A DNA stretch of 64,000 nucleotides from the NCBI GenBank assembly GCA_036873755.1, contig JAVTVY010020500.1, positions 1-64,000 on the forward strand, given 5' to 3'. The position numbers and the translations under genes are program-made. Position 1 is the first letter of the stretch; each line of letters starts with the position of its first letter. Below, piece by piece: positions 45,575 through 58,411 of this stretch. The notes beneath the pieces were generated by a model. That model was not told the DNA's origin and searched no databases. It was given only the letters and a program-made list of their open reading frames with translations. The DNA comes from Hanleya hanleyi. Taxonomy: Eukaryota; Mollusca; Polyplacophora; Lepidopleurida; Hanleyidae.

Positions 45575-48500
45575 CGTAATCACTTCACATGTGACTGAGC
45601 TATATTGGGGGAACTTTTCTCAAGCCGGTGGCGTTCCCCAGTCCCTGTATTCAAGTGCAACGATTTAAGGCATATTGGAGGAACATATTTAGGACTTTCA
45701 TACTCAGTGTATCCAAGTGCAACCCTTTCACATAGCTCAGAGATCTTGAAGAAAGTTATAGCTGGATGGCCTTGCGATTAATAACTTCTAACTTCTATAT
45801 AACTGAGGCTTCTTGGAGGAACATCTTTCAAGCTCTCCAGATGTAACCTCATATTGGGGAAACTTTTCTCTAGCAGTTGGCATTTCGGTGTATTCAAGTG
45901 CAGCTGTTCCATATAACTGAGACATCTTGGAGGAAGATCTCTTAAGGTCGTGGCATGCATCTTCGAGACATCTAGGGGCACTTTTCTGTAGCACTGGTGG
46001 CGTTTCAGATTCTTTTTGACTTGGGTCATCCTTGCTGCTGACCAACCAACAACCATAGCTGATGCAGAGCAACAAATTGACATAGCTTCTGAATCAAGTG
46101 GGATTTCTCCAGCCGGTGACGTTTCAGAGTTCGTGCATTCCAGTGCAACAATTTCACGTAGCTGAGGCATCTTGCAGGAACATTTCTCTAGCAGTTGGCG
46201 TTTCGGTGTCTTCAAGTGCAACTGTTCGATATAACTGAGGCATTTTGGAGGAAAATCTATCAAGCTCGTGGCATGCATCTTCAAGACATCTTGGGACAGT
46301 TTTCCGTAGCTGGTGGCGTTTCGGAGTCTTCTTCACTTTAATTGGGTCATCCTTGCTGCTGAACAAACGACCCAACAGCAGGAACGCTGTAGCGGGACTA
46401 TATTCCCCAGTAATGGGATTTCCCTGCACATGATACGCAGACAAATTGAGGTTTTGAGGCTATAATCAATTCTGTATCTTTCATAGATGCTTGTTGAAAT
46501 TAACAATATAGCAATTACTATTCGAAACATTTCGTTGATTTATCCCGTTTAAACAGAATGTTGACTATAGTGTTACTGACACGTTTGCACCAAATTCGCA
46601 GTAATAGTGAAGCCACATGCGCGAGATTTTTTTAGCATCGCACGTACTTAACGACCAGCCCAACGTGTTTAATTAACATCGCACGTGGTGAACAATCAGC
46701 CACCTGATGGCTATTATACAAGGTAAACCGGAAATATGGACTTCATGCTATGTTGCAATATATATATGGGGCATAACGGCATTGTATAACATAGAACGGG
46801 ACAAATCGTTATTGGACGTGCGCTACAAGTGAGGTCTGGCAGCTTTGACAGCAGATTTCTGTTGCGCAAGACCTGCCTGTCAGCTCTTCAAAGCAGCTCT
46901 TCAAACAGCACCAATAAACCGTCACCGACAACATAAAGTATTAAGCAGAGACAGAAATAAATAAAATCGCTAACAACATACGAGAGAAAAAAAGCACCTT
47001 CTTTAACGCGCAGAAAATCCCCTCAGTAACAAATTTGATATAGTTCAACGCCAAGGCGCGGCAGTTCATTTGCGTGCTGGGTCTGAAAATTAATCTGTTA
47101 TTTGTCCTGGTAATGATAGGTTTATGTTCATCTAATTGTATACGGACGTCTGTACCTGTGGTCGATCGGTGACTCTATGGGCCACCCTAACCCGTCATTT
47201 GAAAGGATCGATGACATCTCGGGGACAAATTCCGGACCATAAATTATCAGGAATGGAGGCAAATTCACTCAACTGCGAAACAAATTCTACTCCAATAAAT
47301 TTTCTTCACGTTTGATGTGGATCTCGCTCGTGTTACTGAAATTGATGTTTGATTGGAAAGGCGAAATGTCAAATGTAATATGTAACGGCGAATTCAACTA
47401 CAGCGCGAATAACGCCTGGGGGTATCGGAGCGATAACGTTAAAGCTTCGGATGAAGACATGTGTAAAGTAAGAAAATTGACTCGTTCGATTTTTCTTGGA
47501 CGCGATGATGGTAGCATACTGGTTTTATAACCTTCGCAATATACTTTCTGCTTCGTGTATAATCAGAAACACAATAGGCAATATGAAGCGAGCTGAATTT
47601 ATTTGGCGACAATCAAATATTTGCATCAACCATTCCACACTGGTTCCTCTATGTTAACGAACGAGTGACCTAAACACATCACGATATATTTAAATTTGAC
47701 CAATTACTTCCAGACATACAGCAAAACAGAGCAGCTCTTGAATGCGTACCAATGAAGAAAGTTTCATTGATAAAGGCAAAGGCCATTCTCGGGATCCAGG
47801 TCTATCATACCTAGAGAATACGAAAGGGGAAATCTGTTGCGCTCGTGACGATGGCCGAAGCATGGTGACCAGAATGAAAGCCTTATGTCGGAGCCGGTTG
47901 AAGACGAAGGCCAGCTGATTGAAGAGGAAAGCTTCTTGTTGGAAAGGGAAACTAGCGTCCTGATTGGAGACTACATGCAGGCCCTCAAAACCAGAGTTTT
48001 GGGATGGTGAGTGTTAGGGTTAAGTGTCGATATATGGGGTCTCTATACATAACCCCATGCTTTATATAGAAACACATATTGCGACACTTCACCCTATAAA
48101 GGATTAAAGAATTAAAGAAAATGCTATGTAAACTAGTATAGAACGAGAATCCGTGACATTGGACAAATCAGTCTTTTTGTCAAAGCTGTGCACTGATTAA
48201 TATATTTTGACTGCCAATATAGGTATTATGAAATCAGAAATGGTCGGATCCACTATAACAATCAGACATTACTTTCAGAGTTTGTAACCTCCTCAGTCAC
48301 GGTATATCTGACAGCAGGAGGTATACAATCGGGACGCCATGAAAATGCTTAATTGAAATCCTCATACAACTCAAGCCAAAAGAGTGGCATTTTCCCTTCT
48401 TGATAATAATGCATTTATTAGCAAAATGATGTATTATAGATTGCAGTAAAGGTTCTATGAAATTATGAACAAGTTCTGCGGTACACTAGTGCAATATCGC

Positions 48501-49286
48501 CCATCGAGGTTGTCCCGTTTTCAAGTTCGGGGTTTGCTTACCCAAATGTCCTACAATGGTCTTTATCTGGTAATTTTATCCCTTGTGAGTTTTCGGTTCA
48601 GATGGCCATTAAAAAAGTCACACCTCTGCAGGTGTATATATAGCTCTTTAGGGCAAAAGAGACCAAGTTTCCACGCGCGTCGTATAGATTTACTTACTAT
48701 TTGAACACGGGCTGGCTTTTTAATGGTACCCCGTCGATAAGACATACATTCCTTTAATGTGTACATTTTCGGGGTCAACTGTTTGACGCGTCAATTAAAT
48801 CCGGAAGGCGCATCACCCAACAAATGGCTCCCTAATGTAATAGACCAGATATAGCGCCAAACATCAATCCTATCCAATTTCTATTACACCCCTTGAACGT
48901 GGCCAGGACAGTGCAAGAAGTTTCACCTACAAGTTATATTGCGCCCTCTTGCGATTTTTTGTCAACAAAATATATCGGCGCAAGATTGAAAGTCTAAGAA
49001 TAGAGTTTAGTGTAAAGGCAGACATTAGTACCTGACGGTAACAACACCGATATATAGTTGGTTTGAGTAGGAATAAAGGCAACAGACAGGGTAGATATTT
49101 GATTATGGCGGAGAATATACGGCATATAGAACTACTCAATAACCGGAACAATAATGAAGAAGAGAAAACTCTATATATATTGCATGACTTCAACACATGG
49201 GCAAAATATATGCAAGGAGCATGTGCACTTCACCCATAAAGTGAGAGTTGTTGAACCGATTACAGTTCGGTTCGCAGTGTGATGGC
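45575..49286. other. Unit 2 array remnant and non-coding stretch
   Basis: 45,585-46,440 is the degenerate 78-bp array; the remainder is collinear with 18,761-21,570 of unit 1. Small indels separate the copies, for example TCGTTCGATTTTTCTTGGAC near 47,481 only in unit 2. No gene is recognised. Confidence 0.6.
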
Positions 49287-49289
49287 TAA

Positions 49290-51331
49290 GGGACCGTTCA
49301 AAATTTATCTTGAGGGGGGGGCGGTGGAAATTCAGCTGATGACCCTAAGTTATGTGTGACCCCCCCCCCTCCTTTGGCTGGAAGGTTACCAGTGACCCCC
49401 CTCACCTGATACCATATTTATCAATGACCCCCCCATCTCACCACAAACACACGCCCAATTCCAACGAATCCAGGTCATTTTCCCCAGTGGACATTTCCTC
49501 CAGCGGACATTCCCCCAATGGACATTTCCCCCGGTGGACATTTCCTTCAATGGACATTTCCCCAACCCTATACTTTTAGGTTATTTTGAACATAGTTTTT
49601 AAATAATTTGGCACATCATATATTTTATAGCACATTTTTAAACAATAAAATGGATCACATAGTGATAACATATAAATCATATACATATATATATTTTAAC
49701 ATTTTAAGAAAACATTATATCACATTGTGGTAAAATAAAAGATGTATTTTTTAACAATATTATTTTGTTCTATTTTTTACCTCAGTTTTCACTTCAGTTC
49801 GGTTTTATTCTCATCAAATGGCTTCATGACACCGACCTACGAACAGTTAATGTTACGCTATATACCATGTATACATCTTTTATATTGTTTTAAAATGTGT
49901 ACTGACTGTATAATACTGATAGATACTGGGTATATGTATAATAACTTATCACTTTGTGACTCAATTATCGTAAAACATCTGGAAATCCTTATATCTTTAT
50001 ATACAGAAAAAACAAATTGCGTTATTACAAAATTATTTAAAAACCATGTTCAAAATAACCTAAAAATATAGGGTGGAGGAAATGTCCACTGGAGGAAATG
50101 TCCACTGGGGCAAATGCCCACTGGGAGAAATGTCCATGGGGGAAATGTCCGTACACCATTCCAACATAGCCAGGGGCACTAAATGATGCAGTGTGGAATT
50201 ATATTAAGACCGATTGAAAACACGTTAATAACATGAAGAGCTATTCGTTGATAAAGTGATTCGCGGTATGGTATTATACATATGAAAAAGTGACAGGGAA
50301 CGGGACACAGTTCTGCAGTACGACATTAAATTGCGAGAAGCTCGGAGATTACATTCTGTATGATATATTTATTCGCATTCACCGGTTTGAGATAAAATTA
50401 TGTCATACTGCATCATGATGACAGATAATACTACATACAACCGCTCAGGGAAACAATGAGGTTATGTTTGTTATACTGACACAGAGATAAACTTTATAAA
50501 AATTCGGACGAATCCGACATGATTAATTTCATGCATTCATCATGTCGGCTTCGCTACAAAAACCCTGCAAAAAATAGACGGTGTTTTATTATTATAAAAC
50601 TATTAAAATTATTATATTTTATAATATTATCCTCATCATGACATTAACTACCGTCAGTACAACTTGTCTTGTAGTACGCCACAATTTATTTCTTCAACTT
50701 TGGGGCAGCATAAATTATTGAATGGTTTGTTTCAGTCTCAAAATGCAGGCTATATTCATTTAGCTAGTCAATGTCCACAATGTCCAGGCTGCACTGCACC
50801 TGGATGTGTTTAGATAAAGGATTTGCTAGATGCACTGTGTAGTAACTCAAATCTAGCTGGTATGAATAGGGGCCTAGATTTTAATACATCTTGAGAAGAG
50901 TAAATATGATTATAAAGCCATTTACCGGTCTCATGTCCTACTACACTACAGGAGGTTTGTACAGAGATTAATGCTAACAGAACATAGGTCTATCTATGGT
51001 ACTGTATGCTGTTTAGGCTTATGATAAACCATAGAGCCTACTGTTTTAGTAGGCTCCATGGATACACAAAGCCGTGTTCTGATACATGTGTTTCCTGATC
51101 TAAAGTCCACCCTGGTTCTTCGACCTAAAATATGAAATTCATACAGAAGCTCAAGAAATCCTAGCTGAATAGCTGTCCATTTATCATCATCATTTATCAA
51201 GTTACTGATGACCCCCCCTCTACACACAGTCTAGTTACACATGACCCCCCCTTCGTAGGGCTCGAAGTTATTGGTGACCCCCCCTCAAATTCCACCGCCC
51301 CCCCCCCTCAGGATAAATTTTGAATGGTCCC
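49290..51331. mobile_element. PIF/Harbinger-like element, 2,042 bp
   Basis: Termini GGGACCGTTCAAAATTTATC (left) and the inverse of GGATAAATTTTGAATGGTCCC (right), flanked by a TAA TSD (49,287-49,289 and 51,332-51,334). Unit 1 has the empty site GGCTAAGAATG near 21,570. A 3-bp TWA duplication with GGG-type ends is characteristic of PIF/Harbinger. C-rich GACCCCCCC tracts lie next to both ends. No transposase frame is recognised, so it is probably non-autonomous. Confidence 0.75.
49481..50150. mobile_element. Foldback element nested in the Harbinger-like element
   Basis: Both ends carry inverted arrays of a ~17-bp unit (AGTGGACATTTCCTCC type), followed by matching inner arms (TTTAGGTTATTTTGAACAT and TTTTTAAATAATTT). 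The interior is AT-rich; its 109-codon open frame (49,742-50,071) resembles no known protein. Confidence 0.7.
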
Positions 51332-51334
51332 TAA

Positions 51335-52956
51335 GAATGTCCTGAGCATTGGTATCCCTGCTAATACCTTTTCTTTAGTGTCCGTTCTTAGTTGCAAATG
51401 TGGAGAAAAATATACTAGCTGGGTTAGAAGAGGACATGCACTTCAAGCCAGCAGGAATTCTTAATATATGCTGCCACACCGATCCCAGCGGGCGTCAAAT
51501 GAAGTTTTTGAAAGTCATTCTCCCGATCCCATACATTGACAGATGTTTGCAACCTTCCGTCTAAAATGGTTTCCGGTCACCCAATGGACATTTGCTATAT
51601 CCCCCTTGTGATTTCTGTGTTATTTATGTTATCCGGTGACCCCACAGCTATCCCGACAAAGTTTCACCATCCTCCAAATGTAGGTCTGTATACTACGGCA
51701 TTGTCCGACAAACCATGGCTAAACCAAAACTACGCCGTGACAAAGTTCATCAACGCGGCACTCAGTGGGTGTTAAATGCCATTTTTGAATCCCCATCTTC
51801 TAGGGTCCCTTATACTACTACACTGAATAATTTCGGGCGAGATTATCACCTTTTATAGTATGCACATGTATGTATGTATGTATGTTCCACACCTCAGAGA
51901 GCGTTAAAAATACACCCTATTCAATTTTATTTTATTCTCAACGCCAAAGCTATGGCACGACAAAGTTTCACGGTCATTTGGCCAAAAACCTATTCTGGTC
52001 AAGGCATCTAACGCTAAAATAGGTCTTAGTTGCCTTTTAGTTTTTTTTTCTTTTCGGTTACCCACTGTGCTCCAAATAAACTGCATGACCTAAGTTTCTT
52101 GACACTAAGACCGTGCGGGCCAGGCAAACAAACCAACAAACAAACAGAGAGACGTTTACTAAAATTATAATCATAACTGGCCTCTTCGGTGTTTTTAGAA
52201 AAACACATTTGTTCTTCAAGCTGTAAACGGTTCCGCCCATTCCGTCCACCTCCAGGAAGGCTAAACTGATCTACTTATGGGAGTGATATTCACCAGATGT
52301 ATTATGCATGATTCTACCTTAAAATGTCTGCCATGCAGATCTTATTTAAGTGCATTTCACAGAGAACTGGTATCATGGACAGACAAATGAGACGGAAACA
52401 CCAGTTTTTCTCTGCTTATGGAACAAGTGGGACTTGAAAACTATTATTTCAATACGCCGTGTAACTAATCCCACTGTTCAATGCAACACATATGGACGTG
52501 CATGTGTCCACCATCATACCGAATCTTTTCACACGTAAGAAGTGAAGAAGAATGGGGAAAAAAGAATAGAGGGCGTCACAAACTTGTCCTATCACTAAAA
52601 CTGTTACAGTCCTCGTATTTGCAAATAGTCTTCAGTAAATACTGTAAAATTACACACATTAGGAGAAGATTATTAAGACGTTTAGTTGTGAAGAGTTGCG
52701 CCATGGTGCATTCATCCGATCGCCTTATATGAGAGGCAATGAAAGGACCAGCTAGACAGAAAAGATATCAGAATAAATGACATCCTCTTTGCACACAACG
52801 TGCCGGAAAGAGTCTTCTCGAATGGAAATCAATAGACGGGTTTCGTGCTGTGAGAAAGGACAGAATTCTAAAGGGAAAGATCGGATTAGGAACGCATCTG
52901 AAAAGGGAGGAATTGGAACGAATGCACCAACCACGTATTCGTCTTTTCCTCCGATA
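51335..52956. other. Unit 2 non-coding stretch
   Basis: Collinear with 21,575-22,858, with about 330 extra bases at 51,716-52,047. These include a TGTA microsatellite near 51,868 and a second copy of CGACAAAGTTTCAC. No gene is seen. Confidence 0.6.
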
Positions 52957-53501
52957 CACGCTAAGAAAAAAGGGTTCTTCAAGGGTTCTTCACGAACACT
53001 GATGGTTCTAGGTAGAACCCTTTTGCGCTAAAGGGTTCTTCGCGAGTTTTGAGGGTTCTAGGTAGAACCCTTTCATCCTCGGGGATCAAATCCGGGCATT
53101 TTTGTTTTCGCGCCAACGAATTTGTCATGTGACATCTCCCCGCCATCTTGAAGTCTCATTTTTGATCAGTCAACGAGCGTTGGACACTTCCCGAGTTTTC
53201 AGATTAATCCAGGAACAAGACTACATGAAACAGTCATAGGCACGTATATCAATTTCGGAAGTTACAAACATCCTAAATAATGACTATGGTGTCGTCAGTT
53301 GATCAGTAATTCGGGTTAATTTACAAATACAATTCCGAGAGTTTTGTGGCCGGCATGCCGTGGGTACATGTGTTCTAGCTTATAAAACATGTGTATCGGG
53401 GCGCATGGATTCTATCTCTCAATATACGAATACCGTACGAACGTTTATTATTTTTTTCATATACCCCGCTCCTCTAAATTTCCAAACTTTTTTTTTGTTG
53501 A

Positions 53502-53684
53502 ATGAGACCAACCATTCCCGTCAAACTATTCAAAGAACAACAAGAGGTGAACAAAGAACTCGCGCCAGGAACAATAGGCCTGGCGGACAGCGTAGGCCTA
53601 CCGTGGTCAGCTGTGTGCCACGTGTCCAGTGACCCAGGCAAGTGGCCTGCTGATTCGATTCGGTTACATCCGGGATTTAGATAA
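53502..53684 (+). other. Possible first coding segment in the transposon
   Basis: A 60-codon open frame starting MRPTIPVKLFKEQQEV. It lies upstream of the SAM-like exon and on the same strand. The amino-acid composition looks protein-like, but no domain is recognised and no clear donor site was identified, so it may be only a chance frame. Confidence 0.25.
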
Positions 53685-54546
53685 CAGTTAACCGTTACAG
53701 CCCAATGTATACAGTCACTTATCTATTTTAGTGTTCATTTTATCTTCACCAGAGCTCTAGGTCAGTAATAACAATCCTATAGAAATGTGATATATTTCAA
53801 TTTCTCATAGCCATACTTTTAACAGATGTTTGCCTTCACTTGCTAATTCTAATATAATTTATCTGCAAAATTACAATGTTAATTGATATTTTCTAGTGTT
53901 AATTGAATTAGCTTAGCACTTTAAATGCGGGTAAACAGCCAATCAGAAAAATGAAACTATCAATGTTGAAAAATGAGAACTTTGAAAAGTTCCAGGAAAA
54001 AGTCTGTCATGCCGTTAATTATACTCGAGTAATTCTTCTGGATAATTACAGGAATTGACGAGATCATTGGAAATTTCAGATATTCATTATCATGTTTATT
54101 TTCAAATTACGTGATCATCATATCAATTTGTATATGATGTCAAGTTATGCCATGGTTTATAGAGTGGAATAACTTAAAAATAATCATGGTAACTACATGT
54201 TACATTTGTTATTCATGCTGTACAACTTCAGTTGTTATTGAGGGAGTTTAAAGACAATTTGTTTAAGTACAAAAATTTGAATTTTATCGGACATGCACTT
54301 TGGATATTCAGCATTGCCCTTAAATTGAACCAGTTAAGTAGCTCATAACTGCCATTGGATTTATTTATCAATTAAGTATTTGTTTATTTTTGGGGGAATT
54401 TCCACCCATGTTAAAATAAATTTCGCCTGCCATGAAATTCATTCTCCACTCTAGGTGAAATGTATTTCCACCCTTTAGTTGGGAATGAAATGCATACGAA
54501 GGTGCAGATCTCAAATTTGATTTCCCCTTTGTTGTACTGTTTTCAG

Positions 54547-54682
54547 AGAATGAAATAGATGGCCCCACACTTTCCAGGATGACTGAGAGGATGACAGAGA
54601 GGCTCTTCCCAACAATTCGAAAACAAACTCTTTTTTTTGACGCCTTAGAAGACTTGAAGAAGAATGATGCCATGTCAGATGA
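54547..54682 (+). pseudogene. SAM-domain-like exon
   Basis: Preceded by a strong acceptor (TTGTACTGTTTTCAG) and followed by a donor (GTAAAG). It encodes NEIDGPTLSRMTERMTERLF and then FPTIRKQ...FFDALEDLKK. The order EIDG, L..LTE, L.P.(I/L)...F matches the C-terminal helices of SAM domains in the SAMD3-like proteins abundant in fish and invertebrates. The exon leaves two bases of a codon, which the next exon completes. Confidence 0.55.
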
Positions 54683-54977
54683 GTAAAGTACCAGTGTTTC
54701 TGAACTGATCTCTTGGGACTTACTGCATTGAAAATTATACAACTAACCAATCTCGCAAATTATGAGAAATATATTTTTCTACATGTGTATTAATGAGAGC
54801 CCTCCTAAGAAAACATAATTGTAAGAGTTTGGAATGGGTAAAGTGCTTCAAGGACATGTACATACCATGGTAAATGACCCCAGACCCTACTTTATTTGAA
54901 CAATACTGAACAGAAAGTATAATTTCAAATTATGTTTACTGTATTATAATCAATGTGAAACGACATTTATTATTCAG

Positions 54978-55190
54978 ACCATTGCCAGGACCATCTAATG
55001 CTGACCCATCTATTCCTGAACCAGAGAGACCTGAGCAGGAGAATCCAAGGACATATGGACTCTTGAGCTTCCCACCATTAGTGAATATGGCTCTCCAAAC
55101 TGATGATGGAGAGCTGAAGTGCTCACGGAGGACTAAGATAAAGACCATACTGATTCGAGTCCTCTTTGATCAGCTAAGTCAGATTGCCAT
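54978..55190 (+). pseudogene. Second exon of the SAMD3-like gene
   Basis: Acceptor TATTATTCAG, donor GTAAGT. The reading frame gives a proline-rich linker (LPGPSNADPSIPEPERPEQ), then TYGLLSFPPL and SRRTKIKTILIRVLFDQLSQ. From memory the R.KIK..LI..LFD motif is typical of SAMD3-like proteins right after the SAM domain. Phases of this exon and the one at 54,547 are compatible (2 + 1), supporting real splicing in an ancestor. The next exon expected in the family is not found; the minisatellite occupies that interval. Confidence 0.6.
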
Positions 55191-55469
55191 GTAAGTTTTA
55201 AATCTTTTTTTCTGACCACATTAGCCACAGCAAGATAAATGAATGCCTCAGATCAGATATTTATCATGTTTATTAGCCTGTCGTCATCCATAAATACTTT
55301 CTGTGTCTATTACTAATTAGTTCTTCACTTATCAAGAGTCTCAAGCATTTTATCAAAGCAACAATTAGCTAGTTTGTATTGAAAATTGCAATCCAGTTTG
55401 TTTTGTGTAACCATTTTCGTGAAATTGGTTCAAGAAAATTAACATATGTAAGCTGGCGTATGAGAATAA

Positions 55470-56700
55470 AAGGTACATGCCCACCTTAACATTTTTGGTG
55501 TGAAGTCTAGCACATACACGTGAGTGTGTGAAGATGACACACATAACTTTCTAGCTAACATCTGTATCCCAAAAGTACATGTCTGCCATAACATTTTTGT
55601 GTGAAGTCTAGCACATACACGCGGGTGTGTGAAGCTGACACACAGAACTTTCCAGCTAACATCTGTATCTCAAAAGTACATGTCTGCCTTAACATATTTT
55701 GTGTGAAGTCTAGCACATACACGTGAGTGTGTGAAGCTCACACACAGAACTGTCTAGCTAACATGTGTATCCCAAAAGTACATGTCTGCCTTAACATTTT
55801 TTGTGTGAAGTCTAGCACATACACGTGAGTGTGTGAAGCTGACACACACAGAACTTTCTAGCTAGCATCTATATCCCAAAAGTACATTCCTGCCGTAACA
55901 TTTTCTGTGTGAAGTCTAGCACATACACGTGAGTGTGTGAAGCTGACACACACAGAACTTTCTACCCAACATCTGTATCCCAAACGTACATGTCTGCCTT
56001 AACATTTTTTGTGTGAAGTCTAGCACATACACGTGAGTGTGTGAAGCTGACACACACAGAACTTTCTAGCTAACATCTGTATCTCAAACGTACATGTCTG
56101 CCTTAACATTTTCTGTGTGAAGTCTAGCACATACACGTGAGTGTGTGAAGCTGACACACACAGAACTTTCTAGCTAACATCTGTATCTCAAACGTACATG
56201 TATGCCGTAACATTTTCTGTGTGAAGTCTAGCACATACACGTGAGTGTGTGAAGCTGACACACACACAGAACTTTCTAGCTAACATGTGTATCTCAAACG
56301 TACATGTCTGCCTTAACATTTTCTGTGTGAAGTCTAGCACATACACGTGAGTCTGTGAAGCTGACACACACAACACCTTCTAGCTAACATCTATATCCCG
56401 AAAGTACATGTCTGCCTTAACATTTTCTATGTGAAGTCTAGCACATACAGGTGAGTGTGTGAAGCTGACACACACAGAACTTTCTAGCAAAAATCTGTAT
56501 CCCAAAAGTACATGTCTGCCTTAACATTTTCTGTGTGAAGTCTAGCACATACACATGAGTGTGTGAAGCTGACACACACACAACTTTCTAGCTATAACAT
56601 CTGTATCCCAAAAGTACATGTCTGCCTTAACATTTTCTGTGTGAATCTAGCACATACACGTGAGTGTGTGAATCTGACACTCACATAACTTTCTAGCTAA
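55470..56700 (+). repeat. 104-bp minisatellite in the intron
   Basis: About 12 copies with a period of 101-106 bp, tracked by TGTGTGAAGTCTAGCACATA (TGAAGTC at 55,501, 55,602, 55,704, 55,806, 55,910, 56,014, 56,118 and so on). Units contain ACACGTGAGTGTGTG. It occupies the intron after the exon ending at 55,190. Confidence 0.9.
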
Positions 56701-57112
56701 CATATGTGCCAGTACATGTTTTGCTTGTTTCCTATCTACGCTTTTATATATGCCTCTGGATGTTTGGAGAGGACACATCTTGATTATTCTATCTAGCATT
56801 CAGCTTTTTTTTTAAATATTTGCCAGGTGAATTCAATCATATACATATGAATGTGTGCAAGTAAAACACCATCCAGTATTACTGAAGTTATAGTTTATTA
56901 AAGAGGAACACAATTTATTGTTCGCTTGTGTATAGTGTAAACATGTATTTGAAACTTGATAAACCAGAATTCTGTCAAAATCGACTATATATATCTGGTC
57001 CTAAGAATGATCGGCTTATACAGGTTTCACTGTTTAACTATTCCATGTCTAAGCTTCTTGACACTGGTATAAAATCGGCTTGCAAATCAATCGCATTTTT
57101 AATCTGTTTCAG

Positions 57113-57400
57113 ATTCTCCAAATTCCAACTCCTGTAATGGCCCTGCAAAATTGCAGAGAAGGAAATCCGTTAAATGCAGAGATGATGTCCATTTACTTGG
57201 ATGATATTCAGGTGCTGAATAATGACGCCACCATGGATATTTCATTCGGTCCGAGTGCCATATTTGCCTTATAGTATGTGTTTGGTGTAGAGTGCCCCAA
57301 AGGACTAAAAAACGACCATGCTCTTCCTGGAAAAGTTTGTTTTCTTATTAAATGTGAACACACCAGTGCCCATCAGAGTAAGCAGGGTTGATACATCATT
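57113..57400 (+). pseudogene. 3' exon of the SAMD3-like gene (stop and frameshift)
   Basis: Acceptor TTTAATCTGTTTCAG precedes the frame IPTPVMALQNCREGN, then MSIYLDDIQVLN and a stop at 57,272-57,274. Protein-like sequence continues in the same frame (YVFGVECPKGLKN) and then in the +1 frame (MLFLEKFVFLLNV). These match the C-terminal part of SAMD3-like proteins. The entry phase does not fit the exon ending at 55,190, so at least one exon is missing between them. The gene is inactive. Confidence 0.6.
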
Positions 57401-58411
57401 GATGGACTGAATGGACAGGTCTCCTCACAATGGACACATTTCAAACTTTTTGTGTCAAACTAACCTGCATGGTTGATGTGAGGCATAATATTGAACACTC
57501 TGAAAGCAACATGTACATTCTCATTTAATATGATATTGAACAGTGGTAACCAGAGAGCGAGGACTTGTCTGAAGAGAAAGTGAAAGTTCTTTTATCAGAT
57601 TTGCTGGTCATGATTTTCTCTCCTATCTTTTTGAATGGAACCAGATCTATCACAATAAATACAAATGTTTTTCTCTAACAAAATCAACAGTCGTATTTTT
57701 AATTATTCATCATTCTTGGGGCCATGGAGATATCACACCCCAAACTATGTATTTCTAAGGCAATATTCAAGAAAGCTTTTCAACGCAAAATTCAGAGTCA
57801 TGCATGTGTATGGTAAGGTCTCTAATAAATTATTCACCTTAGACTGCCTTTCAACTCGTTCAGATAAAAATCCAATCTCCGATTGTGCAGAACTTCTTTC
57901 CTAACATCTTCAAGAGTTATGAAGCGTTCAAATTATTGGAGACCTTGACGAATATTACTGAATTTGGCCCTTGACTACTAGAATGCATGAAAAACTTATT
58001 CTCCTTGCTTTCAATTTCAAACAATATTTTGTGCATTAGTTCGGTGTAATATATTAAAGCTTGAACCCAACTATAAAAAGGTGTGTAAGCTTTCATTCAA
58101 AGGGTTCTACCTAGACCCATATGCCAAAAAGGGTTCTACCTGGAACCTTTGTGAAAGGGTTCTACCTAGAACCATATGACAGAAAAGGGTTCTATAGAAC
58201 CCTTTCAAAAGGGTTCTACCTAGAACCCTTTCAAAAGGGTTCTACCTAGAACCATTTGATAAAAAAGGGTTCTACGTAGAACCCTTTCCAAAGGGTTCTA
58301 CCTAGAACCCTTCAAAAAGGGTTCTACTTAGAACCCTAAAGGGTTCTCCCACAGCTATAAGCTGAAGAACCCTTTAGGGTTCTACCTAGAACCCTTTTTC
58401 CTAAGAGTGTA

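Larger units (their letters stand above)
52957..58409. mobile_element. 5.45-kb TA-duplicating transposon with GGGTTCT ends
   Basis: The ends are CACGCTAAGAAAAAAGGG and the inverse CACTCTTAGGAAAAAGGG, flanked by TA on each side (52,955-52,956; 58,410-58,411). The empty site is present in unit 1 near 22,858 (CCGATATAATG). Subterminal regions (to 53,090 and from 58,095) hold many AAGGGTTCTACCTAGAACCC palindromes. It carries a broken multi-exon SAM-domain-like gene and a 104-bp minisatellite. TA duplication fits Tc1/mariner-type insertion among others, but no transposase is recognised. Confidence 0.8.

Noticed and set aside
49742..50071. 109-codon frame with hydrophobic start inside the foldback element
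   Set aside because: AT-rich spacer, no recognised domain, and its C-terminal part lies in the inverted arm.
58095..58400. Telomere-like TTAGGG repeats
   Set aside because: The motif is AAGGGTTCTACCTAGAACCC, palindromic and irregular, and belongs to the subterminal repeats of the TA-duplicating transposon.
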